7,580 nt of DNA, taken from positions 1-7,580 of the forward strand of contig JAPUKV010000178.1 in assembly GCA_027295475.1 (NCBI GenBank). Reading direction: 5' to 3'. A model generated the notes under the pieces. It was not told the DNA's origin. It did no database searches and saw only the letters and a list, made by a program, of their open reading frames with translations. Every line of letters starts with the position of its first letter. Position 1 is the stretch's first letter. The position numbers and the translations under genes were made by a program. This DNA is from Pseudomonadota bacterium (GTDB lineage Bacteria; Pseudomonadota; Gammaproteobacteria; Woeseiales; Woeseiaceae). Positions 1 to 6,600 of this stretch are shown here, piece by piece.

Positions 1-273
1 TGTTTGCGTGCCATGAAAGATCGCAAACGCTGCCACAGATTTGTCTGCTTCATCGGCGGCGAAAAATTTCAACTCATAGTGTCCATCTGGAATTGGCGTA
101 AAAAGATTCTTCATCCACTCGCAGTAACCTTCTAGAGTGGATATCTCAGACAAGACATTTGTTTGCGAGGAAAACGTCGCGTCGGGATTACAGAATGCTT
201 TGCAAGCATCCCATCCTTTTCCGGTTTCGCACGTTTCAAAAAACTGTTTTGCTGGTTCGAGAATTATGCTCAT
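1..273 (-). CDS. NTF2-like / SnoaL-like domain protein, C-terminus cut by window edge
   Basis: Reading the minus strand from an ATG at 273 gives 91 codons without a stop up to the window edge, so the C-terminal part is missing. The protein begins MSIILEPAKQFFETCETGKG, followed by WDACKAFC, an LEGYCEWMK segment, FTPIPDG and a strand-like run ending AAFAIFHGTQ. The layout (N-terminal helix, W-x-x-C/C pocket residues, a second helix with W-M, then beta strands) is that of small SnoaL/NTF2-like alpha+beta cone proteins of about 125-140 residues. These bind small hydrophobic ligands or act as isomerases or hydrolases; nothing here shows which substrate. No signal peptide is visible, so it is probably cytoplasmic. 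The start is fixed by AAAAGGAGA at 281-289, 7 nt upstream. Base composition is 44% GC (120/273 counted), well below the genes to the right, which suggests a different history. Family assignment is fairly sure, function unknown. Confidence 0.8.
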   Translation of the reverse strand, partial: MSIILEPAKQFFETCETGKGWDACKAFCNPDATFSSQTNVLSEISTLEGYCEWMKNLFTPIPDGHYELKFFAADEADKSVAAFAIFHGTQT

Positions 274-280
274 AAATGAC

Positions 281-289
281 TCTCCTTTT
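281..289 (-). promoter_or_regulatory. Strong ribosome binding site of the NTF2-like gene
   Basis: On the minus strand the sequence reads AAAAGGAGA, then 7 nt, then the ATG at 273. This is a near-ideal Shine-Dalgarno sequence and decides the start of the leftmost gene. Confidence 0.75.
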
Positions 290-298
290 GGCTGACAA

Positions 299-497
299 TT
301 CGAACGTCCGCTTGGGGTCGGCTGCGGCCCTTCAGGATACTAGCAGCTCAAGGGCCGCTATTGGGTGTGAAGCGGAAGTTCGAACTGAATTTTCCGCAAC
401 CAAAATGTGTATGGCCGCTTCTGAAGTATAGCGGTCCTTCGTTCCACTAAATCTCCAGCGATTCGAACTACCGCTCTCGGCCATAAGGGGACATTCC
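299..497. repeat. Cluster of four imperfect CCGCT...AGCGG palindromic repeats
   Basis: Four related short motifs lie head to tail in the gap upstream of the NTF2-like gene. Three can form small hairpins: 308-327 (CCGC ... GCGG), 355-375 (CCGCT ... AGCGG, loop of 11) and 415-434 (CCGCT ... AGCGG, loop of 10). A fourth, weaker copy starts at 471 (CCGCT) and keeps only a decayed right arm near 487-490. TTCGAAC recurs at 299-305, 379-385 (preceded by G) and 462-468; TTCGAACGTCCGCT (299-312) and TTCGAACTACCGCT (462-475) match at 12 of 14 bases. Spacing between copies is about 47-60 bp. No coding sense is visible. I believe similar 'CCGCTTT..GACCC..AAAGCGG' units occur between genes of marine proteobacteria, but that is recollection, not something checked here. 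The 498-526 stretch beyond it shows nothing recognisable. Confidence 0.55.
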
Positions 498-526
498 AAT
501 TGCAGTAAAAAATCGACCGAGATTTA

Positions 527-706
527 CTATGGCGTGTACCAGATCGGTGACGTATATGCCCGATTAGTTACTGTCATTGGTACTTCATCCGGCATCGTGA
601 TGCCGAAGTATTTGGCGTCGTAAGCTGTCCATCTTGGTGTCGGTATTTCGATCACGCGCACATAGTAGAACGCCTTCTGGTTCGGATCGAAATCTGTCTG
701 GCAGCA
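527..706 (-). pseudogene. C-terminal remnant of a DUF3604 family protein
   Basis: On the minus strand, the frame ending in TAG-TAA (529-524) is open from 712 to 530 and encodes TDFDPNQKAFYYVRVIEIP, then TPRWTAYDAKYFG, MPDEVPM, and finally RAYTSPIWYTP. This matches the C-terminal end of DUF3604 proteins (family pattern: FDP...AFYYVRVxEIPTPRWTxYDA ... SPIWYTP), a family of roughly 600-residue, mostly exported proteins of unknown function. Similarity begins at about position 697 (TDFDP). Upstream of that the frame gives only PKCCQ and then a TAG at 713-715, directly beside the hairpin and the pirin stop codon. About nine tenths of the gene is therefore gone, while the natural 3' end is intact. 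No start codon with a ribosome binding site serves the fragment, so it is very probably not expressed. The absence of internal stops or frameshifts in the 60 codons suggests the truncation is not very old. Confidence 0.75.
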
Positions 707-707
707 T

Positions 708-726
708 TTCGGCTACGCTAGCCGAA
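708..726 (-). terminator. Perfect stem-loop just after the pirin stop codon
   Basis: TTCGGCTA (708-715), loop CGC, TAGCCGAA (719-726): a perfect 8-bp inverted repeat beginning 1 nt after the pirin stop (728-730). Its place fits a 3'-end structure of the methyltransferase-pirin transcript, but no T-tract follows on either strand, so it is not a canonical rho-independent terminator. It may instead protect the 3' end of the mRNA, or be a scar of the rearrangement that truncated the adjacent DUF3604 gene. Confidence 0.4.
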
Positions 727-727
727 G

Positions 728-1639
728 CTACGACGTCGGCAACGGAATAAACTCGGTCTCCCCGGGCACTTCGTCAAACTGTTTTTCCCGCCAGTCCGCT
801 TTGGCTTGCTGCATCCTTTCTTGCGAGCTGCTGACAAAGTTCCACCAGAGATAGCGCTCCCCGGGTAATGTTGCTCCACCCAATAGCATAACTTTCGATT
901 GTTCTCCCGCATGAGCGACCACATTGCCGCCGGGCTGAATGACAGCCATCGTGCCCGCAGTCACGGCGCAGTCACCGATATTGATCTCACCATTTACAAC
1001 ATAAACTGCCAACTCGTCGGTGTCCTCCGGCAGAGAAAGTTCGGCGCCGGAGTCGAGATCTGCCTCGACGTAGAGAGTCTCGCTGGATGTTCGTACCGGC
1101 GAGGTGACACCGTAGGCCTGCCCGGCAATGAGTCGCAAATTGACACCATCCAGATGCACTTCGGGCACGTCACCGGCCGGATAGTGCTCGAAGCGCGGCT
1201 CCGTTTCTTCAAGCTCAACGGGCAACGCGACCCACGCCTGAATACCGTGCAGATGCGAGCCCGTTTTCTTCAGTTCAACGGGCGTCCGCTCGGAGTGGAC
1301 AATGCCGCGGCCCGCCGTCATCCAGTTGATTGCGCCTTCTTCGATGACCTGCGCGTAGCCGAGGCTGTCGCGGTGCATGATCTGGCCGGCAAAAAGATAG
1401 GTAATGGTTGCGATGCCGATATGCGGATGGGCGCGGACGCTGACGCCTCTGCCCGGGTCGAAATCTGCCGGCCCCATGTGATCGAAGAAAATGAATGGAC
1501 CCACACGCTGCCGCTCTGGTGCCGGTAAGGTCCGCCGAACGACGAATTCGCCCAGGTCCTTGGGCTTGGCACGGATCATCAGTGCGATCGGACCGTCCCT
1601 GCTGGTACAGCTTGGTGCAGTTGCTTCCTGGGCGCTCAC
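728..1639 (-). CDS. Pirin family protein (bicupin)
   Basis: A 303-residue pirin, close to the family's usual 230-310. The N-terminal cupin carries the signature GPFIFFDHMGPADF (48-60), HPHIGIATITYLF (71-83) and a motif ending NWMTAGRGIVHSE (105-117). H71, H73, H115 and E117 correspond to the Fe-binding His/His/His/Glu of human pirin and E. coli YhhW, so the metal site is complete. The C-terminal cupin covers about residues 165-260. No signal peptide; cytoplasmic. Known relatives are quercetin 2,3-dioxygenases or redox-sensitive co-regulators; the sequence does not tell which applies. The GTG start at 1639 has GAGGG (1647-1651) 7 nt upstream; an alternative ATG at 1579 (M21, MIRAKPKDLG) lies just before the conserved domain, but many relatives carry an extension of about 20 residues like this one. 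It is the second gene of a unit with the upstream methyltransferase-like gene, 27 bp away, so probably co-transcribed. Confidence 0.93.
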   Translation of the reverse strand: MSAQEATAPSCTSRDGPIALMIRAKPKDLGEFVVRRTLPAPERQRVGPFIFFDHMGPADFDPGRGVSVRAHPHIGIATITYLFAGQIMHRDSLGYAQVIEEGAINWMTAGRGIVHSERTPVELKKTGSHLHGIQAWVALPVELEETEPRFEHYPAGDVPEVHLDGVNLRLIAGQAYGVTSPVRTSSETLYVEADLDSGAELSLPEDTDELAVYVVNGEINIGDCAVTAGTMAVIQPGGNVVAHAGEQSKVMLLGGATLPGERYLWWNFVSSSQERMQQAKADWREKQFDEVPGETEFIPLPTS

Positions 1640-1666
1640 GTCGGGACCCTCGTTGCAGCTAGCTTG

Positions 1667-2539
1667 CTAGTCGGTCGGCTTGATGAACTTGATCGTCAAG
1701 CGATCGGATTCACCGACTGCAAGATACTTGTCCCGGTCATCGTCGCCAAGCGCCAGCGTCGGCGGCAAGGTCCAGACGCCTTCAGGATGGTCATGCGTAT
1801 CCCTGGGATTGCGGTTGACGTCGGAACGTCCTGCAAATTCGAAGCCGGCCTGCTCGGCGAATGCGATCAATCGCTTTTCCGATATATAGCCGTTTGCCGA
1901 GGCTGGATCTTCGTTAGCGGCATCCGGCCAGCGGTGATCGACGATGCCAAGGACGCCGCCCGGCCTCAGCGCATCAAACATCGCTTCGAAAGACAGTCGC
2001 CCGGAACCTTCGCCGTAGCCCTGGGCCACCCAATTGTGCGCGTTGCGGAACGTGACCACGAGATCGGCCGTGCCGGGAGGCGCAATTTCAAGCTCGTCCG
2101 GAAAATCGAGGGCGGTAATGATGACATCGCGATAAACATCGGGTGTCGATCCGGCCTTGCTAAGGAATTCGCCGAAATACCGCCGCTGGTAGGCGCGTGG
2201 TGGATTTACGCTGTATTGCGCGGCGTAAAGCGTGCCGTTATTTTTCAGCGCCGGCGCCAGTATTTCCGTATACCAGCCGCTGCCGGGCCAGATTTCCACG
2301 ACCGTCATGTCCGACCGAAAGCCGAAAAACGCAAGAGTCTGCTTCGGATGACGATACTTGTCCCGCGCCCTGTTTTCGGCGCTTCGATGCTCCCCGCCTA
2401 GCGCGCTGTCGAGTGCCGCGCTGGTCGCCTGGTCCAGCCCATGTTCTGCTGCATTGGCGATGAGCGCCGAAAGCGCATGCAGGAGCACTACGGTTACTAA
2501 TTGCACGGCTAAATATTCTGCCCGTCGATTACTCATCAT
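1667..2539 (-). CDS. Exported methyltransferase-fold protein (COG4798-like)
   Basis: From the ATG at 2539 the product has 290 residues. Residues 1-31 form a signal peptide: a basic start (SNRR), a hydrophobic core (LAVQLVTVVLLHALSALI), and cleavage near ANA-A. The mature part has a Rossmann methyltransferase layout: VVEIWPGSGWYTEILAP (80-96) is the motif I region with a G-x-G turn, RNAHNW (165-170) follows strand 4, and LRPGGVLGIVDHR (191-203) is the usual post-motif segment. HDHPEGVWTLPP (249-260) near the C-terminus is characteristic of the 'predicted methyltransferase' group COG4798. The substrate is unknown, and true methyl transfer in the periplasm is doubtful for lack of SAM. An in-frame GTG at 2545 would give 292 residues, but it overlaps the GGAG (2545-2548) that sits 5 nt before the ATG at 2539 (8 nt before a second ATG at 2536), so ATG is preferred. 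First gene of a unit with pirin. Confidence 0.85.
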   Translation of the reverse strand: MMSNRRAEYLAVQLVTVVLLHALSALIANAAEHGLDQATSAALDSALGGEHRSAENRARDKYRHPKQTLAFFGFRSDMTVVEIWPGSGWYTEILAPALKNNGTLYAAQYSVNPPRAYQRRYFGEFLSKAGSTPDVYRDVIITALDFPDELEIAPPGTADLVVTFRNAHNWVAQGYGEGSGRLSFEAMFDALRPGGVLGIVDHRWPDAANEDPASANGYISEKRLIAFAEQAGFEFAGRSDVNRNPRDTHDHPEGVWTLPPTLALGDDDRDKYLAVGESDRLTIKFIKPTD

Positions 2540-2544
2540 TGACA

Positions 2545-2548
2545 CTCC
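2545..2548 (-). promoter_or_regulatory. Ribosome binding site that sets the methyltransferase start
   Basis: The minus strand reads GGAG-TGTCA-ATGATG. The GGAG core lies 5 nt before the ATG at 2539 and 8 nt before the ATG at 2536. Because it overlaps the upstream GTG codon (2543-2545), that GTG cannot be the start. Confidence 0.65.
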
Positions 2549-2554
2549 GGAAGG

Positions 2555-2560
2555 TATAAT
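2555..2560 (+). promoter_or_regulatory. Candidate -10 box (TATAAT) for the efflux operon
   Basis: A perfect TATAAT faces the adaptor gene, 106 bp before its start codon, with the perfect hairpin at 2566-2584 starting where transcription would begin. No good -35 hexamer lies at 16-18 bp (positions 2531-2538 read ACTCATCA); the TTGACA at 2539-2544 is only 10 bp away, too close for a sigma-70 promoter. If it is used, it would need an activator or another context element. Confidence 0.3.
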
Positions 2561-2565
2561 GAAAC

Positions 2566-2584
2566 GCTGCCCCCTGCGGGCAGC
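2566..2584. promoter_or_regulatory. Perfect inverted repeat in the divergent intergenic region
   Basis: GCTGCCC (2566-2572), loop CCTGC, GGGCAGC (2578-2584): a perfect 7-bp, very GC-rich stem. It lies between the divergent methyltransferase and efflux operons, just after the rightward TATAAT, so it could be an operator shared by both or a structure in the 5' leader of either mRNA. A weaker 5-bp hairpin follows at 2620-2635 (TCCCG ... CGGGA). Confidence 0.4.
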
Positions 2585-2586
2585 TC

Positions 2587-2616
2587 AATACAAGCAAGTT
2601 CTCCTTTCCAGGTCAA
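2587..2616 (-). promoter_or_regulatory. Weak promoter candidate for the methyltransferase-pirin unit
   Basis: On the minus strand TTGACC (2616-2611) is separated by 18 bp from TGTATT (2592-2587). The -35 matches the consensus at five of six bases and the -10 at four of six. Transcription would start near 2580, leaving a leader of about 40 nt before the ATG at 2539 that includes part of the 2566-2584 hairpin. Suggestive only. Confidence 0.25.
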
Positions 2617-2665
2617 ATGTCCCGTGGTGCCGGGAGGGTTCAGATCGAGCGGGCATTTAACGAAT

Positions 2666-3676
2666 ATGGCAGTGAGATTTCTAACATTCCTTATCCTGGC
2701 GTTGTTCGCCGGCACCGCGATCGCGGCCGACCCGGTGCCGGTCACCGTGCAGCGCCTGGGCGACCTGCTGGTCGACAAGAAGCTGCGGGCACCGGCCGCA
2801 GTGATATCGGCGAATCGGGCGGTAGTCACGTCTGAGGTGACTGCGTTGATCAAGGATGTCCCGGTGGATGTCGGCGACACACTGCGGAAAGGCGATACGC
2901 TGGTCATACTCGACGACGACAACAATCGCCTGATGCTGGCACAGGCCAAGGCTCGCCTGGCCGCATTGAAGGCCCAGATAGCCCGGGCGAAGTATCGGCT
3001 GAATAAGGCTGAAGAGTTGCTCGAGAAGAATTTCATTTCCGACGATGAATTGCTGGAGAGACAGACCGACCTGGCAGTTTTCGAAGCAAATCTTCAGGAG
3101 CAGGAAGTTCTTATCAGTATCCAGGCCCTGGCCCTGTCGCGGACCAGCATCAAGTCGCCCTTCGATGCCGCGGTTGTCGAGCGGCAGGCCCAGGTCGGTA
3201 GCTACGCGATGCCGGGTACAGCCCTCATGACCATCGTGCAGATCGACGGCCGGGAAATTGACGCTGAAATCGACCCGCGGTATGCGGTGCAGTTGCCTGC
3301 GGTTTCCGAACTGCGCTTTGTCAGCCAGGGCCGTGAGTGGCACGTCGAACTTTCCCGACTATCAAGCGTCATCGAAACGGATACCAGAATTCTACATGCG
3401 AGGTTCAAATTCGCAGGTGATCCGGCGCCCATCGGACTCACCGGTGAGCTGGTCTGGAACGAAGCCACCGGCCTGGTGCCGGTCGCGCAGATCGTTCAAC
3501 GCGGAACATCCCTCGGCGTCTTCGTTGCAGCCAGCGACACGGCACGTTTCGTTCCGATAGCGGGTGCACAAGAAGGCAGGCCGGCACTTGTCGATCTGCC
3601 ACCTGACACCTTGATCGTCGTGCGCGGCCAGGCGCGTCTGCAGGACGGTGACACCCTGTCAATTTCCCGCGAATGA
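2666..3676 (+). CDS. RND efflux periplasmic adaptor subunit (HlyD/AcrA family)
   Basis: The product has 336 residues and links an inner-membrane RND permease to an outer-membrane channel. Residues 1-20 (MAVRFLTFLILALFAGTAIA) are a signal peptide with a likely cut before ADP; there is no lipobox cysteine, so it is a soluble or loosely attached periplasmic protein. Then follow the first lipoyl half (about 48-83, with VDVGDTLRKGDTLV), an alpha-helical hairpin (about 84-157, rich in A, K, E, L; includes KNFISDDELLERQ), the second lipoyl half (158-180, SIKSPFDAAVVERQAQVGSY), a beta-barrel (about 184-260) and a short membrane-proximal domain to the end. This is slightly shorter than AcrA (about 397) but normal for this subgroup. 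The ATG at 2666 is chosen because it opens the signal peptide directly; an in-frame GTG at 2624 would add 14 residues ahead of it. The ribosome site before 2666 is weak, and a strong GGGAGGG (2632-2638) lies too far upstream to serve it. Its stop overlaps the permease start. Confidence 0.9.
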   Translation: MAVRFLTFLILALFAGTAIAADPVPVTVQRLGDLLVDKKLRAPAAVISANRAVVTSEVTALIKDVPVDVGDTLRKGDTLVILDDDNNRLMLAQAKARLAALKAQIARAKYRLNKAEELLEKNFISDDELLERQTDLAVFEANLQEQEVLISIQALALSRTSIKSPFDAAVVERQAQVGSYAMPGTALMTIVQIDGREIDAEIDPRYAVQLPAVSELRFVSQGREWHVELSRLSSVIETDTRILHARFKFAGDPAPIGLTGELVWNEATGLVPVAQIVQRGTSLGVFVAASDTARFVPIAGAQEGRPALVDLPPDTLIVVRGQARLQDGDTLSISRE

Positions 3677-6600
3677 AATTTGTACGGACTCTCCTGACCA
3701 ACCATCCGCTGGTCAACATTCTTTTTTCCGTGGTCCTGGTGATGGGCTTCTTGTCTTTTGTTCAGATGCCAAGAGAGCAGGACCCGGAAATCAACTTTAA
3801 CGTCGTCAGCATCAACACGTTTCTACCGGGCGCGGCCGCCGCCGACGTAGAGCAACTGGTCACCGGTCCGCTCGAAGACGCACTCCGCAACGTCCAGGAC
3901 ATAAAGTTTGTTGCCAGCACCTCGCGGGAAGGCATATCGGACATCTTTGTCCGTTTCCGCGAATTGTCCGAAAGAGAATTCGATAAACGGGTTACTGACG
4001 TAAGGCGGGAGATTCAGAGCAAGGCGAACGACGAGCTGCCGGAGGACATAGAAGATCCGTACGTGCTCGAAATAACAAGCTCAAACGGCTTTCCAACTGC
4101 GATGGTCGTTGTCGTCGGCCAGGCGGATGACGAAAGTTTGCGGCGCCAGGGTAAGTTGATCAAGGAAGAACTGGAGCGAATTCCCGGCGTCGACCGCGTG
4201 GCGGCATTCGGCTTCAATGAGCCCGAGTTGCAGGTCGAAATTAATCCCCGTGCCCTGGCCTCGCGCGGGCTTACTGCCGCTGACGTTGCCGATCAGCTGC
4301 GAGAGTCGTTTCGCGACATTTCGGCTGGGAAGATAGATGTTGCGAGTGAAGCGTGGCTCGTGCGCGTGCGGGGCAAGACAGCCGAACCTGAAGCCCTCGC
4401 CAATTTCATGGTATCGCCGCGCGCTGCTCCGCAGAACAAGTTTCCACTGGATCAGATCGCGACGGTCCGACGCGGCCACGAAGAAGCGCGTCAGGCCATC
4501 AGTTTCGAAGGCCGGCCCGCTATTTCGATGTCGATCACCAAGGTCAGCTTCACCAACACGCTGGATCTCGTCGACCGAATCAACGCGTATGTCGACGAGA
4601 AAAACGAACTGCTGGCGGGCACGGGAATAAGCATGGTGCTCTCCGACGATCAGACGGAGAAGACCAGGCAGGCCCTCAAAGTCATGCAGCGGAATGCGGG
4701 GCTTGGCCTGTTCCTGGTGCTCGGCGTTTGCTGGTTGTTTCTGGGTTTACGAATTGCGTCGCTCGTTACGCTTGGCATTGCCTTTTCGATCGCAGGGACA
4801 TTCTGGGTATTAAACATTATCGGTAACACGGTCAACGTTGCCGTTCTGCTTGGCATCGTCATCGTTCTCGGCATGCTTGTCGACGACGCCGTCGTCGTCG
4901 TCGAGGCGCTTTACTATCGCCTTCAGAGAGGACAGGAGGTTTTGACAGCAGCACTTGACGCCCTGCGTGAAGTTGCCAGGCCCGTTACGTCGGCCGTTCT
5001 TACAACCATATGCGCATTCACGCCCCTCATGCTGCTACCCGGCATACTTGGCGATTTCATGTTCATCATTCCGCTCGTTGTGACGGTCGGACTGCTGGTG
5101 AGTCTTGTCGAGGCGTTCTGGATTCTTCCGTCACACGTCATCAATACGACCAAGCGCACTCTTTCGCCGTCAGATCATTTGCAGGACTGGCGTTCGCGCT
5201 ATACACACTTGGTACGCGTCAAGTACACGCGTGCGCTGGCTTATGTGTTTCGCCGGCCCAAGCGTTTCTTTCTTGCCAGCGGCGTCGCTCTTGCATTGTC
5301 AATTGCAATGGTCGTAACGGATCAGGTGAGAGTCCAGTTTTTCAGCAATGATCCTATGCAACTGTTTTATGTGAACGTCGATATGCCAGCGGACTCGCCG
5401 ATCGAAGGCACGCTGGCGCAGACTGAGCGTGTCGAGCGAAGAATTCGCCCATTGATTCATGACCACGAACTGCGAGCAAGCACGGTAATCAGTGGCGTGA
5501 AGTTTATTCGGGAAGAGGTCCTCTTCGGTGATCAGTATGGGCAGATTCAGGTATCTCTCCAACCCAAAACGCGGGGCGGCCGCAGCGTGTCTGAGATTGT
5601 GGATTCCATTCGGGAAGCCGCATTAGAAGCTGCGGGTGACGCCGAAATCACTTACTTCGAAATGGTACAAGGGCCGCCGGTGTCAAGAGACGTCAGCGTC
5701 AAGGTTCGAAGCGATGACTTCGATGAATTACGCGCGGCGACGGATGCCGTCAAGGAAATCGTGAGGCGTATTGATGGCGCGGAAAATGTTGAAGACAACG
5801 ATGTTCCCGGCCGCCTGGAACTGACACTAATTCTTGACGAGCGAGCGGTAAGGCAGGCTGGTACCAACCCGGGTACAGTCGCTCGATTACTGCGTTTGCA
5901 TATGGACGGAGAGATCGTTGGATTCACACGTCATGCAGGTGAGAAAGTCGAACTGCGGGTGCGCGGGCCCCGGCGCGTCTTGCAGGACATCAATACGGTG
6001 CTTGATGACCCGATTGTCCTGCCTGGTGGCGGAACGACGACCTTTCTTGCGCTCACCGACACGAGCGTTGGGCGTAGCAGCGGTACGATTCGAAGGTACA
6101 ACTATCGCCGCTCGATAACGGTCGAAGCCGATCTGAATGCATTGCTTGTGAATACGCTGGCTGCCAACAATATTATCAACAGCGAATGGCAAAAGATCCG
6201 CACACAGTACCCGACGACTGACCTCGATTTCTCCGGCGCCTTCGACGATATTCAGGAGAGCCTTGATTCGATGCTCATTCTGTTCCTGTTCGGTCTCGGC
6301 CTCATTTATTTGGTTCTGGCAACCCAGTTCAGGAGCTATTTTCAGCCGATGCTGATCATCGTCACGGTACCAATGGCGTTCACCGGCGTCGTATTCGGTC
6401 TTTTTATTACACAGCAGACCTTGAGCCTGTACACCATTTACGGAATCGTCGCGTTGACCGGCATCGCCGTCAACGCCGCGATCGTTATGATCGACGCCAC
6501 CAATACGCGCATTGCAGGCGGCATGCGGCCGCTGCACGCCATCATGTACGCAGCGCGGCGCCGGGTGATTCCTATTCTGATGACAACGCTGACGACCATT

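Noticed and set aside
591..604. GGCATC/GATGCC inverted repeat
   Set aside because: It lies within the DUF3604-homologous codons and is short; protein ancestry explains it.
899..1528. A 209-codon open frame on the plus strand
   Set aside because: It lies wholly opposite the pirin gene, whose protein matches a known family with an intact metal site. The plus-strand translation shows no recognisable domain; it is a by-product of GC-rich codon structure.
1664..2401. A 245-codon open frame on the plus strand
   Set aside because: It is antisense to the methyltransferase-like gene, which has clear family motifs and a signal peptide. The plus-strand product is Arg-rich and has no domain features.
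2539..2560. TTGACA followed by TATAAT as a sigma-70 promoter
   Set aside because: The two hexamers are only 10 bp apart, far below the 16-18 bp needed, and the TTGACA overlaps the start region of the methyltransferase gene. The TATAAT alone is listed at low confidence.
2593..2608. Strong minus-strand AAAGGAGAA followed by TTG codons, a possible leader peptide
   Set aside because: The nearest well-spaced TTG is followed at once by a stop, and the other gives only a ~23-codon frame with no recognisable attenuation pattern.
2536..3036. A 166-codon minus-strand frame running from inside the adaptor gene into the intergenic region
   Set aside because: Most of it is antisense to the adaptor. Only the last ~40 codons lie outside; I kept that segment as a low-interest observation about the intergenic DNA, not as a gene.
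4879..4904. A run of GTC/GAC/GTC triplets that looks like a microsatellite
   Set aside because: It encodes the conserved VDDAVVVVE of TM4 in the permease; selection on the protein explains it.
5887..6537. A 216-codon minus-strand frame inside the permease gene
   Set aside because: It is a shadow of the permease; the translation is rich in Arg, Gln and His, with no family signature.
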